Assembly: GCA_964016985.1 (NCBI GenBank) | Contig: OZ024826.1 | Location: 63,556,910 to 63,620,909 of the forward strand | Length of the DNA: 64,000 bases | Direction of reading: 5' to 3' | Origin: Anodontia alba | Lineage: Eukaryota; Mollusca; Bivalvia; Lucinida; Lucinidae | Made by a program: the position numbers and the translations under genes | Shown here: one piece after another, positions 44,890 to 55,630 of the stretch | How the letters are laid out: each line of letters opens with the position of its first letter | Numbering within the stretch: the stretch's first letter is position 1 | Notes under the pieces: generated by a model | What the model saw: the letters and a program-made list of their open reading frames with translations, nothing else | Databases searched by the model: none | What the model was told of the DNA's origin: nothing

Positions 44890-45407
44890 TGACCTCTCGA
44901 AAACGATTCTTAGCGTTCGACTCTTCGGAGGACGAAATGCAACCATTGACATTTACATTTCAAGCAAACGAAAACTTCGCAAAATCTTTAGTGATTCAGA
45001 GTAAAGAAGAAAAACAAATCACATCATTATCACCATTCATAATTGAAAAGCAAATAGAATCAATAATCGGTACACCAAAAAATGTCAAAAAATAAAAAAA
45101 ATTCAAAAGTCATTACTGCTACTCCAAAACCTAGACCTAAACCTGCATGTACCCATCAGTCCAGACCAAAACAAAACCTTCATTTCAAAGCAGTTCACAA
45201 ACACAGTCAAAAAAAGCAAGTGGGTCACAAGCACGATCCAAGTCCAGGACAGCTGATTTGAAAGAAAAACAAAAAGATAAAGAGAAAGGACCGAATCCAT
45301 ACAGTAAAGGGGCGTTGGCCGATCCCATCAAGGTGGTCAATCGGTTCGATTCCCTTGAGAACATGGAGTTAGAGATTGACTCCTCCAGGTTCTCACAGAG
45401 AAAATAA
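44890..45407 (+). pseudogene. LINE ORF1 (basic nucleic-acid-binding protein), frameshifted
   Basis: ORF1 products of LINEs bind the element RNA. An ATG at 44890 opens MTSRKRFLAFDSSEDEMQPL. The frame stops at 45093-45095. After one or two shifts it continues as a Ser/Lys/Gln-rich stretch (about 45150-45290) ending NRFDSLENMELEID near 45340-45385, a tail commonly found just before the endonuclease ORF. No RRM or zinc knuckle is visible, so it is short for ORF1 and partly unaligned. Identity rests on position and composition. Confidence 0.6.
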
Positions 45408-45448
45408 AAGGACTAAGTTCCTTATTTTAAATCATCTCTCCATTCATC

Positions 45449-48400
45449 ATGGATAAAAAATCCTTCAGTGGAACTGTCGAGGGCTTAAAGCAAATTATAA
45501 TGAAATTTTAATTTTAACGACACTATTTTCTCCGACTGTCTTTTGTCTCCAGGAAACATTTTTAAAAACTACAGATAATATTAGTTTTAAAAATTATAGT
45601 ATATATAATCATATCGCAACTGAAAATCAGAAAGCATCAGGAGGTTCATCAATCCTTGTAAATTCAAATGTTCCTCATAGACAGATAGATATAAATAGTA
45701 AGTTACAAGCTGTTGCTGTAAATGTCACATTATCTAACTCCATAACAATTTGTTCTCTCTATCTTCCCCCACATTGTAATTTTACTAAACATGATTTAGA
45801 AAATCTTATAAATCAGTTACCTCGTCCGTATATATTATTAGGTGACTTTAATAGTGATAGAAATCTATGGGGTTGTTTGGATACAAATGACAAAGGAGAA
45901 ATCATAGAAAATTTCATTGCAGAAAACGATTTATGTTTATTTAACGATAAACAACCAACATATCTTCATTCTCCTACAAGAAATTATTTTGCTTTAGATT
46001 TGTCTGTATGCTCTCCAAATATTTACTTAGATTTTGATTGGTCAGTTCTAGATGACCTTCATGGGAGTGATCATTTTCCAATTAAAATAGAAGAAATCGA
46101 ATCGACAAATGAAACCATCATTCCAGATGGAATCTGAATAAAGCAAACTGGGAGAATTTTTATGAGTTATGTAATGAAAAATTAAAACCTGAAATGTTTA
46201 AAACAGCAGATGATATACAAGCTTTTACTGATACATTGATCCATATAGCCGAAAAATGTATTCCTAAGTCCTCGACACGTTCAAAAAGAAATAAACCTTG
46301 GTTCAATAATGACGTAAAAAATGTAATAAATAAAAGAAAATCTGCCTTAAGAAAATTCAATAGGCAACCAACACAAGAAAATCTATTCCATGCCAAACAA
46401 ATGCAAGCGAAAGCTTGCAAAACAATAAAATCAGCTAAAAGAACATCTTGGCAGCAATACGTCTCCAAACTTAACTCCAGAACTCCAGCAAAGAAAATAT
46501 GGGACATGATTCGAAAAATTACTGGCAAGAATAAAAATAACAAACATGTTCATATAAAATCAAATGAAAATATATGTTCAATGGCTAAAGACATTTCCAA
46601 TGCCCCAGGAGAGAATTTTCAGAAAAACTCTTCCAGTACAAATTATTCCGAAAACTTTCAGAACATAAAACAAGAACAAGAGAAAGAGCATTTGAATTTA
46701 ATGTCATTAAATCATGAAACATATAATTTACCATTTACTTCTTCAGAATTATTAGATGCTCTTCATAAATCTCATGATACAGCTGCTGGTCCTGATGATA
46801 TACATTATCAAATTCTTGAACATTTACCCAGCAGGACATTAGAAACATTATTAAATATTTTAAATGATATTTGGATCACTGGAAAATTCCCAAAAGACTG
46901 GAGTAAAGCAACGATTATACCAAAACCAAATAAAGAACATACTAAAGCTACTAACTATAGACCTATTGCTTTGACAAGTTGTTTATGTAAAATAATGGAG
47001 AGAATGATTAACGATAGGCTGGTTTGGTTCTTGGAATCAAACCAGCTTATAACAAAATTTCAAGCTGGATTCAGGAAAAATAACTACAAATGATCATTTG
47101 ATTCGTTTGGATTCATTTATTTGTGATGCCTTTGTTAAAAAAGAACATGTCGTAGCTGTATTTTTTTATCTTGAAAAAGCCTATGATACTACTTGGAAAT
47201 ATGGCATCATGAAAGATTTACATAAATTAGGCCTTAAAGGCCGATTACCACTTTTTATTCAAAATTTTTTATCAGATCGAACATTTAATGTTCGAATAGC
47301 TAATACATTATCGGACATATTTAAACAAGAACAAGGTGTACCACAGGGAAGCCAAAACCAAATAAAGAACATACTAAAGCTACTAACTATAGACCTATTG
47401 CTTTGACAAGTTGTTTATGTAAAATAATGGAGAGAATGATTAACGATAGGCTGGTTTGGTTCTTGGAATCAAACCAGCTTATAACAAAATTTCAAGCTGG
47501 ATTCAGGAAAAATAACTACAAATGATCATTTGATTCGTTTGGATTCATTTATTTGTGATGCCTTTGTTAAAAAAGAACATGTCGTAGCTGTATTTTTTGA
47601 TCTTGAAAAAGCCTATGATACTACTTGGAAATATGGCATCATGAAAGATTTACATAAATTAGGCCTTAAAGTCCGATTACCACTTTTTATTCAAAATTTT
47701 TTATCAGATCGAACATTTAATGTTCGAATAGCTAATACATTATCGGACATATTTAAACAAGAACAAGGTGTACCACAGGGAAGCATTTTATCACCTACCT
47801 TGTTTGGCATTAAAATTAATGACATTGTTAAATGTGTAAAAGACATTGATTGTTCTCTTTTTGTTGACGATTTTGGAATATTTATTCAATCGAAAAATAT
47901 GGAAACCATTGAATTCAAACTCCAACGATGTTTAAACAATATAGAAGATTGGGCAACAGAAAATGGTTTCAAGTTTTCAAAAACAAAAACTCAATGTGTT
48001 CATTTCTGTCAGATACGACAATTACATTTAGATACTCATCTTACCATATTATATGGTAGTCCCATTCCAGTCGTCAGTGAAGCGAAATTGCTGGGTCTTT
48101 TGTTAGATAACAAATTATCTTTTATTCCACACATCAAAGCTTTAAAAGCTAAATGTTTAAAAGCACTTGATATTCTTAAAGTTCTCTCCAGTTCTGACTG
48201 GGGAGGAGATCTTACTGTTCTTTTAAATCTTTATAGATCTTTAATTCAATCTAAATTGGATTACGGATCCATAGTTTATGGATCCGCTAGAAAATCTTAT
48301 TTGAAGTCTTTGGATATTATTCATCATCAAGGTTTATGGCTAGCTCTAGGAGCTTTTCGTACTTCCCCTGTCGAAAGTTTATACGCTGAATCAAATGAAC

Positions 48401-49542
48401 CATCATTGTATATAAGAAGGGAGAAATTGTCTCTTCAATATGTTACAAAATTAGCCGCCAATCCACGAAATTCAGCTTATGACTGTGTTTTTAATCCTAA
48501 ATGCGAAATTTACAATAATAAACCAATGGCTATTAAACCCCTTGGTCTGAAAATACATCCGTTACTTGAAGAGGCCAATATTAACATTAAAAATGTTCAG
48601 CCCTTCTCCTTTTCATCAAAAGAGCCATGGACGTTGAACCCTCCAAAGATTATTTTAGATCTTCATAAAAACAAAAAATCAGAAGTTGAGTCACATATTT
48701 TTAAGTATGAATTTTTAGAAATCAAATCGAAATATAAACATCACCTTTCCATTTATAATGATTGTTCGAAACAAGATGAGAAAGTTGCTTGTGCTGTTAT
48801 TAGTCCATATTTTACTGACAACATTAGATTACCTGATAATAGCTCCATTTTTACCGCAGAAGCCAAAGCAATTGATATTGCACTTTATCATATCAGAGAT
48901 CAATCTGAAAAACAGTTCATCATTTATTCAGATTCTCTTTCAGTATTAAAATCTCTTAAAGATTTACACCATAGGAACCCATTAATTCAGCAAATTCTTA
49001 AAAAATATTATTACCTTTCAGTTTCAAAAGAAATTATATTTTGTTGGCTTCCCAGCCACATAAGTATTCGCGGAAATGAATTAGCTGATTTAGAAGCTAA
49101 ATCTGCACTATCCTTAGTGATAACAAATTTTAGAATTCCTTACTCCGATTTGAAATCCAACATCCGTCAATACATTACCAACAAATGTCAATCTGTTTGG
49201 GAAAAACAAACTCAAAATAAACTGAACGAAATTAAACCAAATTTTAACAGCAAATGTGCATTCTCTAATTACTGCAGAAAAGAACAAACGAAACTCACTA
49301 GATGCAGAATTGGACACACTAGAATTACTCATTCTTATATATTAAAAAATGAACAACCTCCATTCTGCATTTCTTGTAACAAACCTTTTACAGTCAAACA
49401 TTTTCTCATTACTTGTACAGAATTTAATCATATATGCACAAAATATTTTAATATAAAAAATGTAAAGGATCTTTTTAATGATATACCAACCGATAAAATA
49501 ATCAACTTTCTCAAAGAAATCAGACTTTTTAATAAATTATAA
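45449..49542 (+). pseudogene. LINE ORF2: endonuclease, reverse transcriptase, RNase H, CCHC; near-intact
   Basis: ORF2 carries out target-primed reverse transcription. The ATG at 45449 is one base out of frame with the endonuclease, as if one A were lost from the A run. The endonuclease shows ILQWNCRGL, CLQETF, LLGDFNSD and GSDHFP. A shift near 46130 leads to the linker and RT region (frame open to 47093, ending GFRKNNYK). Another shift lies before IRLDSF. RT motifs are FFDLEKAYD (A), GVPQGSILSP (B), FVDDFGIF (C), FKFSKTKTQ (D) and LGLLLDNKLSF (E). RNase H shows NDCSKQD, AEAKAI, YSDSLS and PSHISIRGNELAD. A C-x2-C-x4-H-x4-C knuckle lies near 49360-49410, and the stop is at 49540-49542. A 432-bp duplication lies inside the RT. 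The last 670 codons are open. Confidence 0.92.
46920..47783 (+). repeat. 432-bp tandem duplication within the LINE reverse transcriptase
   Basis: 46920-47351 repeats as 47352-47783. The two are almost identical. Visible differences are TTTTTTTATCTTG versus TTTTTTGATCTTG (motif A Asp replaced by Tyr in the first copy) and AAAGGCCGA versus AAAGTCCGA. Both carry the same frameshift at GAAAAATAACTACAAATGA, so that damage predates the duplication. The length is 144 codons exactly. Confidence 0.9.
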
Positions 49543-49690
49543 TCATTAATACTCTTATCTTTTTAAAATGAACATATCAATCTTATATATTTTTAATTTA
49601 AAATTAAATAAACTCATCATATAATATGAAAATTATTAGACGCTATATGCCCTTTTAGGGTTGAGCGTCTCTAAAATATCCATCCATCCA

Positions 49691-51110
49691 TCCAGAATAG
49701 ATGCCTCAGGGCTGAATCTTTGCACAAATCATCGGGGACAAGAGGTCTACCAGAGTTGCTAAAATGATGGTCGCACAGTGACATTTGATGGTCAGATTTG
49801 CTTCCCTATGCATTTGTATGGGCCCCATACATTTGTATGGGAAAATGTTAAGAATTTCAAACAACTAATCTGAAGCTGCTGGGCCAATGTTGCTCAAATT
49901 TCATGTGTGAGCCTCCTTGGGTCCGGGGAACAAAAGATTGCAAAAAAGGTTGCAGTCCATTGACCAAGATGGCCGCCATGCCCAGATATGGTAACAACCT
50001 TTAAAAAATCTCCTTCTCATGAACCAAAAAAGCTCTGGGGCCTAATCTTTACAACAAATCATGGGGGATGGGAGGTCTACCAAAATTGCTAAAATGATGG
50101 TCTTGCCTTTGCTTCCCCATGCATTTGTATGGATCCTATACATTTATGATGTGGGAAAAATGTTAAGAATTTCTATTTTGGATATCATCTCTAAAGGCTA
50201 TGATCCAACTAAGTTGAAACTTGATGAGGAGCATCAGGGCATCTAGAAGACACAGAATAGTTAAAACTGAGCTGATCTAAAATCCAAGATGGCCACCATC
50301 ACGAAAATCAATTTGCAACATCTCTTCCCAAACCTTTGGTCGATTTGAGCTGAAACTTGCCCTGTAGCAAAAGGACGATTTCTGGATCAAAATGAGCTAA
50401 AATTGTGTCGAATGGAAATCCAAAATGGCTGCCACAGTTGCCATCTTGAAAATCTGTTTTGGAAATCTTGCAAATTCAGTTGAAACTTAGGATGTAGCAC
50501 CAGACTGACATGTGGATGAAAAATAGCTAAAATCATGCTGATGGCTGCCATAGCCACCATCTTAAAAACCAATTTTTGACTTCTCGTCCCAAATCTGTTG
50601 GGCAATTTGAGTTGAAACACACTGTAGCAACAGGATGACTTCTACATTGAAAATAGCTAAAACTATGCCAATCGGAAAATCTTCGACATCTCGCAAACCA
50701 CTCTGCGAACTAAGTTGAAACTTATGATGGAGCAATAAACCGTCAAGTAGATATAAATGTAGCTAAAATCGTGTTAAATGGAAATGCAAAATGGCCACCA
50801 CAGCCACCATCTTGAAAACTGATTTTTGACTGATCCTGAACCACTGGGTGATTTGAGTTGAAACTTACATTGTAGCACAGGCTGACTTGTAGCCTTGTAG
50901 GTCAAAAGTATATAAAATTTTGCTGATCAGAAATCTAAGCTGGCCACCACAGCTGCAGTCTTGAAAACCAATTTTTGACTTATCTTCCCAAACCATTGGG
51001 AGATTTGAGTTGAAAATTACTCTGTAGCAACAGAATGACCTCCAGATCCAAAATAGCTAAGATTGTGCTGATCGGAAATCCAAGATGGCCACAATATCTG
51101 CCATCTTGTT
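49691..51110 (+). mobile_element. Array element, type B, copy 2, right part
   Basis: It resumes at TCCAGAATAGATGCCTCAGG and continues through GCATTTGTATGGGCCCCAT units, then ACTGTAGCAACAGGATGAC units with GAAATCCAAGATGGCC, ending CTGCCATCTTGTTT. The order matches 16203-18098. Confidence 0.8.
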
Positions 51111-51475
51111 TTAAAATGTCCTCTGAAACCGTGTGAGCAAATTTTGCCAGATTTCACATGGGGCTTTCATGAAAGGGTATTTGTTCGAATTGTTCCACAC
51201 CATTGAACAAGATGGGTGCCATGCTGGTATATGGTAAACAGCTTAAAAATCTTCTTCTCCAGAACCAAAAAAGCTTCGAGGCTGAATCTTGGTATATAGC
51301 ATCGGGGACTCAAGGTCTACTATGTTTATTTAAATGATGGTCGTAGGTTGACCTTCAACCTTTTTATGGCAAGGTCAAATTTGCACCCCCATACATTTGT
51401 ATGGGGAAAATGTTGAAAAACGATTTTCTCAATGGATAATAAAGACTAATGACTGAAACTTACAACATATGATTA

Positions 51476-52908
51476 TGTCCCCCTAGTACCGAAGGGTAGG
51501 GGGACATATTGTTTTCGGATGGATCCCATTGGAGTTGGCGTAAAACTTCTTGTCCGCTCTGTAACTTGAATACCCTTTAGAATATTTTGATTATACTTGG
51601 TAGAAATGTGCAACAGGATGAGATGATGTGTGGCCTACAAGAATGACAACTCTGGCTTTCTTACTTTTGGAGTTATTCCCCTTTGTTTTATCTGAAATAG
51701 ATTTTGTGTCTGCTCTGTAACTCGAATACCCTTCGGAATATTTTGATGGTATTTGGTAGAAATGTAGAAAAGGACGAGATGACATATCACATACAAGAAT
51801 GACAACTCTGCCTTTCTTACTTTTGACGTTATCTCCCTTTGTTATATTTGACAGTGATTATGCATTGATTTCGTGTCCACTCTAAGTCAAATACCCTTTA
51901 GAATATTTTTATGATACTTGGTAGAAATGTAGAACAGGACAAGACAACATGTCGCAGACAAGAATGATAACTCTGGCTTTCTTACTTTTGGTGTTATTTC
52001 CCTTTGGTTGGTTTGAAACAGATTTTGTGTCCACTCAGTAACACGAATACCCTTAGGAATGTTTTGATGGTACATAGTAGAAATGTAGAACAGGGCTAAA
52101 TGACGTGTCATTTACAAGAATGACAACTCTGCCTTTCTTTTGGCATTCTCTCTCTTTGTTTGACAGTGATTATGTATTGATTTTGTGGGTGCTCTGAAAG
52201 TCAAATATCCTTTGGAATATTTTTATGATACTTGGTAGGATTGTAGAAATGGACGAGACAACATGTCACTTACAAGAATGACAACTCTGGCTTTCTTACT
52301 TTTGGAGTCCCTTTGTTCTGTTAAGAATGGATTTCTTGTCCACTCAGAAACACGGAATATTTTGATGACACTTGGTAGAAATGCAGAACAGGACTAGATG
52401 ACAAGTCACATACAAGAATGACAACTTTGGCTCTCTTACTTTTTGAGTTATCTCCCCTTCTTGTGTTGGAATTTGATTTTTTGCGTCCACTCTGTAACAT
52501 GAATACTATTCGAGATATTTTGATGATACTTGGTAGAATTGTAGAACAGGATGAGATGATGTGTTGCATACAAGAATGACAACTCTGGCTTTCTTACTTC
52601 TAGAGTTGTCTCCCCTTCTTGTGTTTGAATTTGATTTTGTGTTCGCTCTGTAACTCCAGTACCATTAGGATTATTTTAAATTTACTTGGTAGAAATGTAG
52701 ACCAGAATGAGATGACTTGTTGCATACAAGAATGACAACTGTCTTTCTTACTGTTGGAGTTATCTCCCCTTCTTGTGTTTGAATTAGATTTTGGGTCTGC
52801 TCGAATACCCTTCACAATATTTTGATGATACTTGGTAGAAATGTAGAACAGGATGATATGACATGTCGCCTACAAGAATGACAACTCTAGCTGACATTTT
52901 GTTGTTTT
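51476..52908 (+). mobile_element. Array element, type I (TGTCCCCCTA hairpin), right end truncated
   Basis: The left end is a perfect 10-bp stem hairpin, TGTCCCCCTA...TAGGGGGACA (51476-51505), then TATTGTTTTCGG. About nine units of about 150 bp contain CTCTGTAACTCGAATACCCT, GGAATATTTTGATG, TACTTGGTAGAAATGTAGAA and TACAAGAATGACAACTCTGG. No right hairpin is seen; element J begins at once. Confidence 0.78.
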
Positions 52909-52910
52909 TT

Positions 52911-54464
52911 TTAGCTCACCTGTAACATAGTGACAAGGTGAGCTTTCGTGATATCATTTCGTCAGTCGTGCGTCTGTCCGTGCATCTGTAAACAATTTCT
53001 TCAAACGACATCTCCTAAACCACTGTTTGGATTTGTAACCAAACTATACAGGAATGATCCTTGGTTGGTCCTCTTTCAAGCTGTTCAAATGGTTCTGGTC
53101 CATTGCACATCTAGGTCACTGGAGCTAAAAATAGATTTTTTAACTGAAATCTTAAAAAATATTCTTGTCTGAAACCAAAAGTCTTTAATATTTGATATGT
53201 AGCTTCATCTTGTGTACCTCTACCAAAGTTGTTCAAATTATAGCCCTGGGGTCAAAAATGGCCCTGCACTGGGAGTCACTTGTTTTTCATAGACCCATAT
53301 AGGGAAAAACTTTAAAAGCTTCTTGTCTGAAAGCAGAAGGTCCAGGCCTTTGGTATTTGATACATAGCTCCACCTAGTGGACCTCTACTAAGATTGTTCA
53401 AGTTATTGCCCTAGGGCCAAAAATGGCCCCACCCCAGGGCTGACATGTTTTAAGACTTATGTAGAGAAAACCTTCAAAAATCTTCTTATCTGAAACCAGA
53501 AGACCTGGGACTTTGATATTTGGTACATAGCTTCAACTAGTGGACCTCTGCCAAGATTGCCCTGGGGCAAAAAACTGGCCCCGCCCCGAGGCCAACATGT
53601 TTTACATAGACTTTTAGGAAAAAAAAACCTTTAAAAATCTTCTTGAAAGTGCAAGGCCTAGGCCTTGATATTTGGTATGTATCATTGCCTAGAGGTCCTC
53701 TGACAAGAGTGTTCAAATTATGCCCCTGGGGTGAAAAGAGGCCCCATCCAGCAGGGGGGGTGGGGGTGTCACTTTTTTTTTTTTTACATAGAGCAAAAAG
53801 CCATTGGCAATGATAAGGCCTAGGACTATCAAACTAATAGGGAGGATGGACCTGAAGAGTAGATGACCTTTAAATCAAATGTCAAGGTCACTGTGACCTT
53901 TAGTAGCTTACAGTTCTGCAATGCTTATGGTTAGGACCCTCAAACTTAGTAGAGATGTTGGTTGTCACCAGTAGGTGATCCTCAGGGCAAAGGTCAAGGT
54001 CACCAGGACCTTTAGTACTAAAAAGCTTGATAACTTGGCAATGTTTGGGGCTAGGACCCTCTAACTTAGAAGGGATGTTGGTCCTCACCAGTAGATGACA
54101 CCGAGGGCAAAGGTCATGGTCAAGGTCACCATGACCTTTGGTACTAAAAAGCTTGATAACTTGGTAATGCTTGGGGCTAGGACCCTCAAACTTAGAAGGG
54201 ATGTTGGTCCTCACCAGTAGATGACACTGAGGGCAAAGGTTAAGGTCACAGTGACCTCTAGTACAAAACAAGCTTATAACTCGGCAATGCTGGGGGCTAG
54301 GACCTTCAAACATAGTAGGGATGTTTCTTATGACCAGAAAATGACCCAGAGGGCAGAGGTCATGGTCAAGGTCACCATGACCTTTAGAACTGCATCTCTG
54401 TTAGCAATGCTATGTATAACATAATTCAGGTGAGCAATACTGGGCCATCATGGCCCTCTTGTTT
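52911..54464 (+). mobile_element. Array element, type J
   Basis: The left end TTAGCTCACCTGTAACATAG pairs with GACAAGGTGAGC, then GTCTGTCCGTGC. Two unit types follow: about 150 bp (TTGATATTTGGTACATAGC, CTCTACCAAGATTGTTC, GCCCTGGGG) and, from 53840, about 120-126 bp (CTTGGCAATGCTTGGGGCTA, GGACCCTCAAACTTAG, GATGTTGGTCCTCACCAG). The right end is ATTCAGGTGAGCAATACTGG then GGCCATCATGGCCCTCTTG. Confidence 0.82.
53885..54383. promoter_or_regulatory. Four perfect AGGTCAnnnTGACCT palindromes in the type J array
   Basis: Exact sites lie at 53885-53899 (spacer CTG), 54123-54137 (CCA), 54243-54257 (CAG) and 54369-54383 (CCA). A fifth at about 53998 has one mismatch. Three of the four exact sites are preceded by TC to give TCAAGGTCA, also the monomeric NR5A/ERR-type site. 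Sequence match is direct; function is inference. Confidence 0.62.
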
Positions 54465-55239
54465 AAAAAACCTTTTTCTAGTTAAAGTAGTAAAACTGTT
54501 TAGCTTATTTCAAAGTTTTGGGGCTATCTGCCCTTGCCCTTGGATATATATATATGTATGTATACACACACACACACAGGTGCCAGGTCAGGAAGATGAG
54601 GCAATTCTAATGAGTACATTCAACATACAATTTCATCATAAAATAAGAAAATTTCCTAAATATTTGTTTTCTGGAGTTATCGGAAGAATTTCATAGGGAC
54701 TAAAAACGAGTTTGAACTAGCCATGGTAAATGAGCCATCGGTGTTCACTAGATTTCACATAGTTCACATAGGGCCTCCTTTCGAAAGGATATTGGCAATT
54801 TGTTCAAATGGTTCTGTGCCATTTAACAAGATGGCTGCCATGCCCATACATTTTGTATATGGTAAAACACTTAAAAATCTTCTTTTCCAGAACTAAGAAA
54901 GCTCTGAGGCTGTATCTTGGTATACAGCATCAAGGACTCAAGTCTACTAAGTATGTTGAAATGATGATTCTAGGATGACCTTTGACCTTTTGATGGTGTG
55001 GTAAAATTTGTGTCCTATTTGCTGTGGCAATACTGGAAGAAGTTGCATGGCATTTGCAGATATGCAACAGCTGTTTTTATCAAGTGAATGAATTGTGGCC
55101 CATGGGCCTGTTTTTAAGCAAAATAAGAAAAGTATTTCAATATGTTATCTGCTGAAAATTTTACTCAGAGTGCTAAGCATTAATCCAGACCTCTTGTAAG
55201 GGTTGCTTCAGGTAATCAGTAGTAGTAAGGACACAGAAG

Positions 55240-55421
55240 TTTGAACTGCACAATACATTAACCTATAGATAATATGCTATTCTATCCTGTATTTCAAACC
55301 TTCCACAGAAAAACGACAGTTCAGTCATCTTAAAAGAGTCTTAATCCAGAAGGTCCCTTAGGCAGTTACCTGTGTGACATCACTTTCCGCGCTTTTGATC
55401 TCGTGTCAGTTTCTTTTCAGT
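55240..55421 (+). repeat. DIRS left inverted terminal repeat
   Basis: Begins TTGAACTGCACAATACATTA and continues AACCTATAGATAATATGC, AACCTTCCACAGAAAAACG, AGAAGGTCCCTTAGGCAG, TTACCTGTGTGACATCAC to ATCTCGTGTCAGTTTCTTTT. The reverse complement is found at the right end with scattered differences. Confidence 0.9.
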
Positions 55422-55630
55422 GGACAAGAAAGTAAACAAAGGATTTTTTCACCGAGTGAAAAAAATCTGCATTTTCTTTCTTTTCTCTGGTTAAATTTAT
55501 TAATCCTTATCTTTCTTAGGGTTCCTCTATCATTCCTTCCACTCTAGATCTTATTATTTTCTGTAAATCATTTTTCGATATCTTGTTATTATTGGTCGCT
55601 TGTCCATGTCATGCAGTTTCGCGATTTTTC

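Larger units (their letters stand above)
42607..49690 (+). mobile_element. APE-type LINE (I/Nimb-like) insertion, about 7.1 kb, containing an RTE fragment
   Basis: The insertion splits a type B array element: TCCAGAAT occurs on both sides (42599-42606 and 49691-49698), and the array reads on across it. The 3' end is an ATCC repeat tail. Coding order is a basic ORF1, then endonuclease, reverse transcriptase, RNase H and a CCHC knuckle. An RNase H domain plus a non-poly(A) tail favours an I-superfamily clade over CR1. The 5' 440 bases (42607-43047) and 44096-44889 would be 5' UTR; they are assigned by position only. Confidence 0.75.
51111..55103 (+). mobile_element. Array element, type E, split by two nested elements
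   Basis: E-type sequence (TGTCCTCTGAAACCGTGTGA, GCTGAATCTTGGTATATAGC, ATACATTTGTATGGGGAAAA) runs to about 51475. It resumes at about 54466 with GTTAAAGTAGTAAAACTGTT and GGGGCTATCTGCCCTTGCCC, and ends GTGAATGAATTGTGGCCCAT then GGGCCTGTTTTT near 55103. Between about 54545 and 54770 is foreign sequence with TA and CA simple repeats. Confidence 0.68.

Noticed and set aside
54412..54696. 94-codon ORF spanning the TA/CA repeats
   Set aside because: It crosses the junction of the J element, E-type sequence and a microsatellite, so it is composite by chance.
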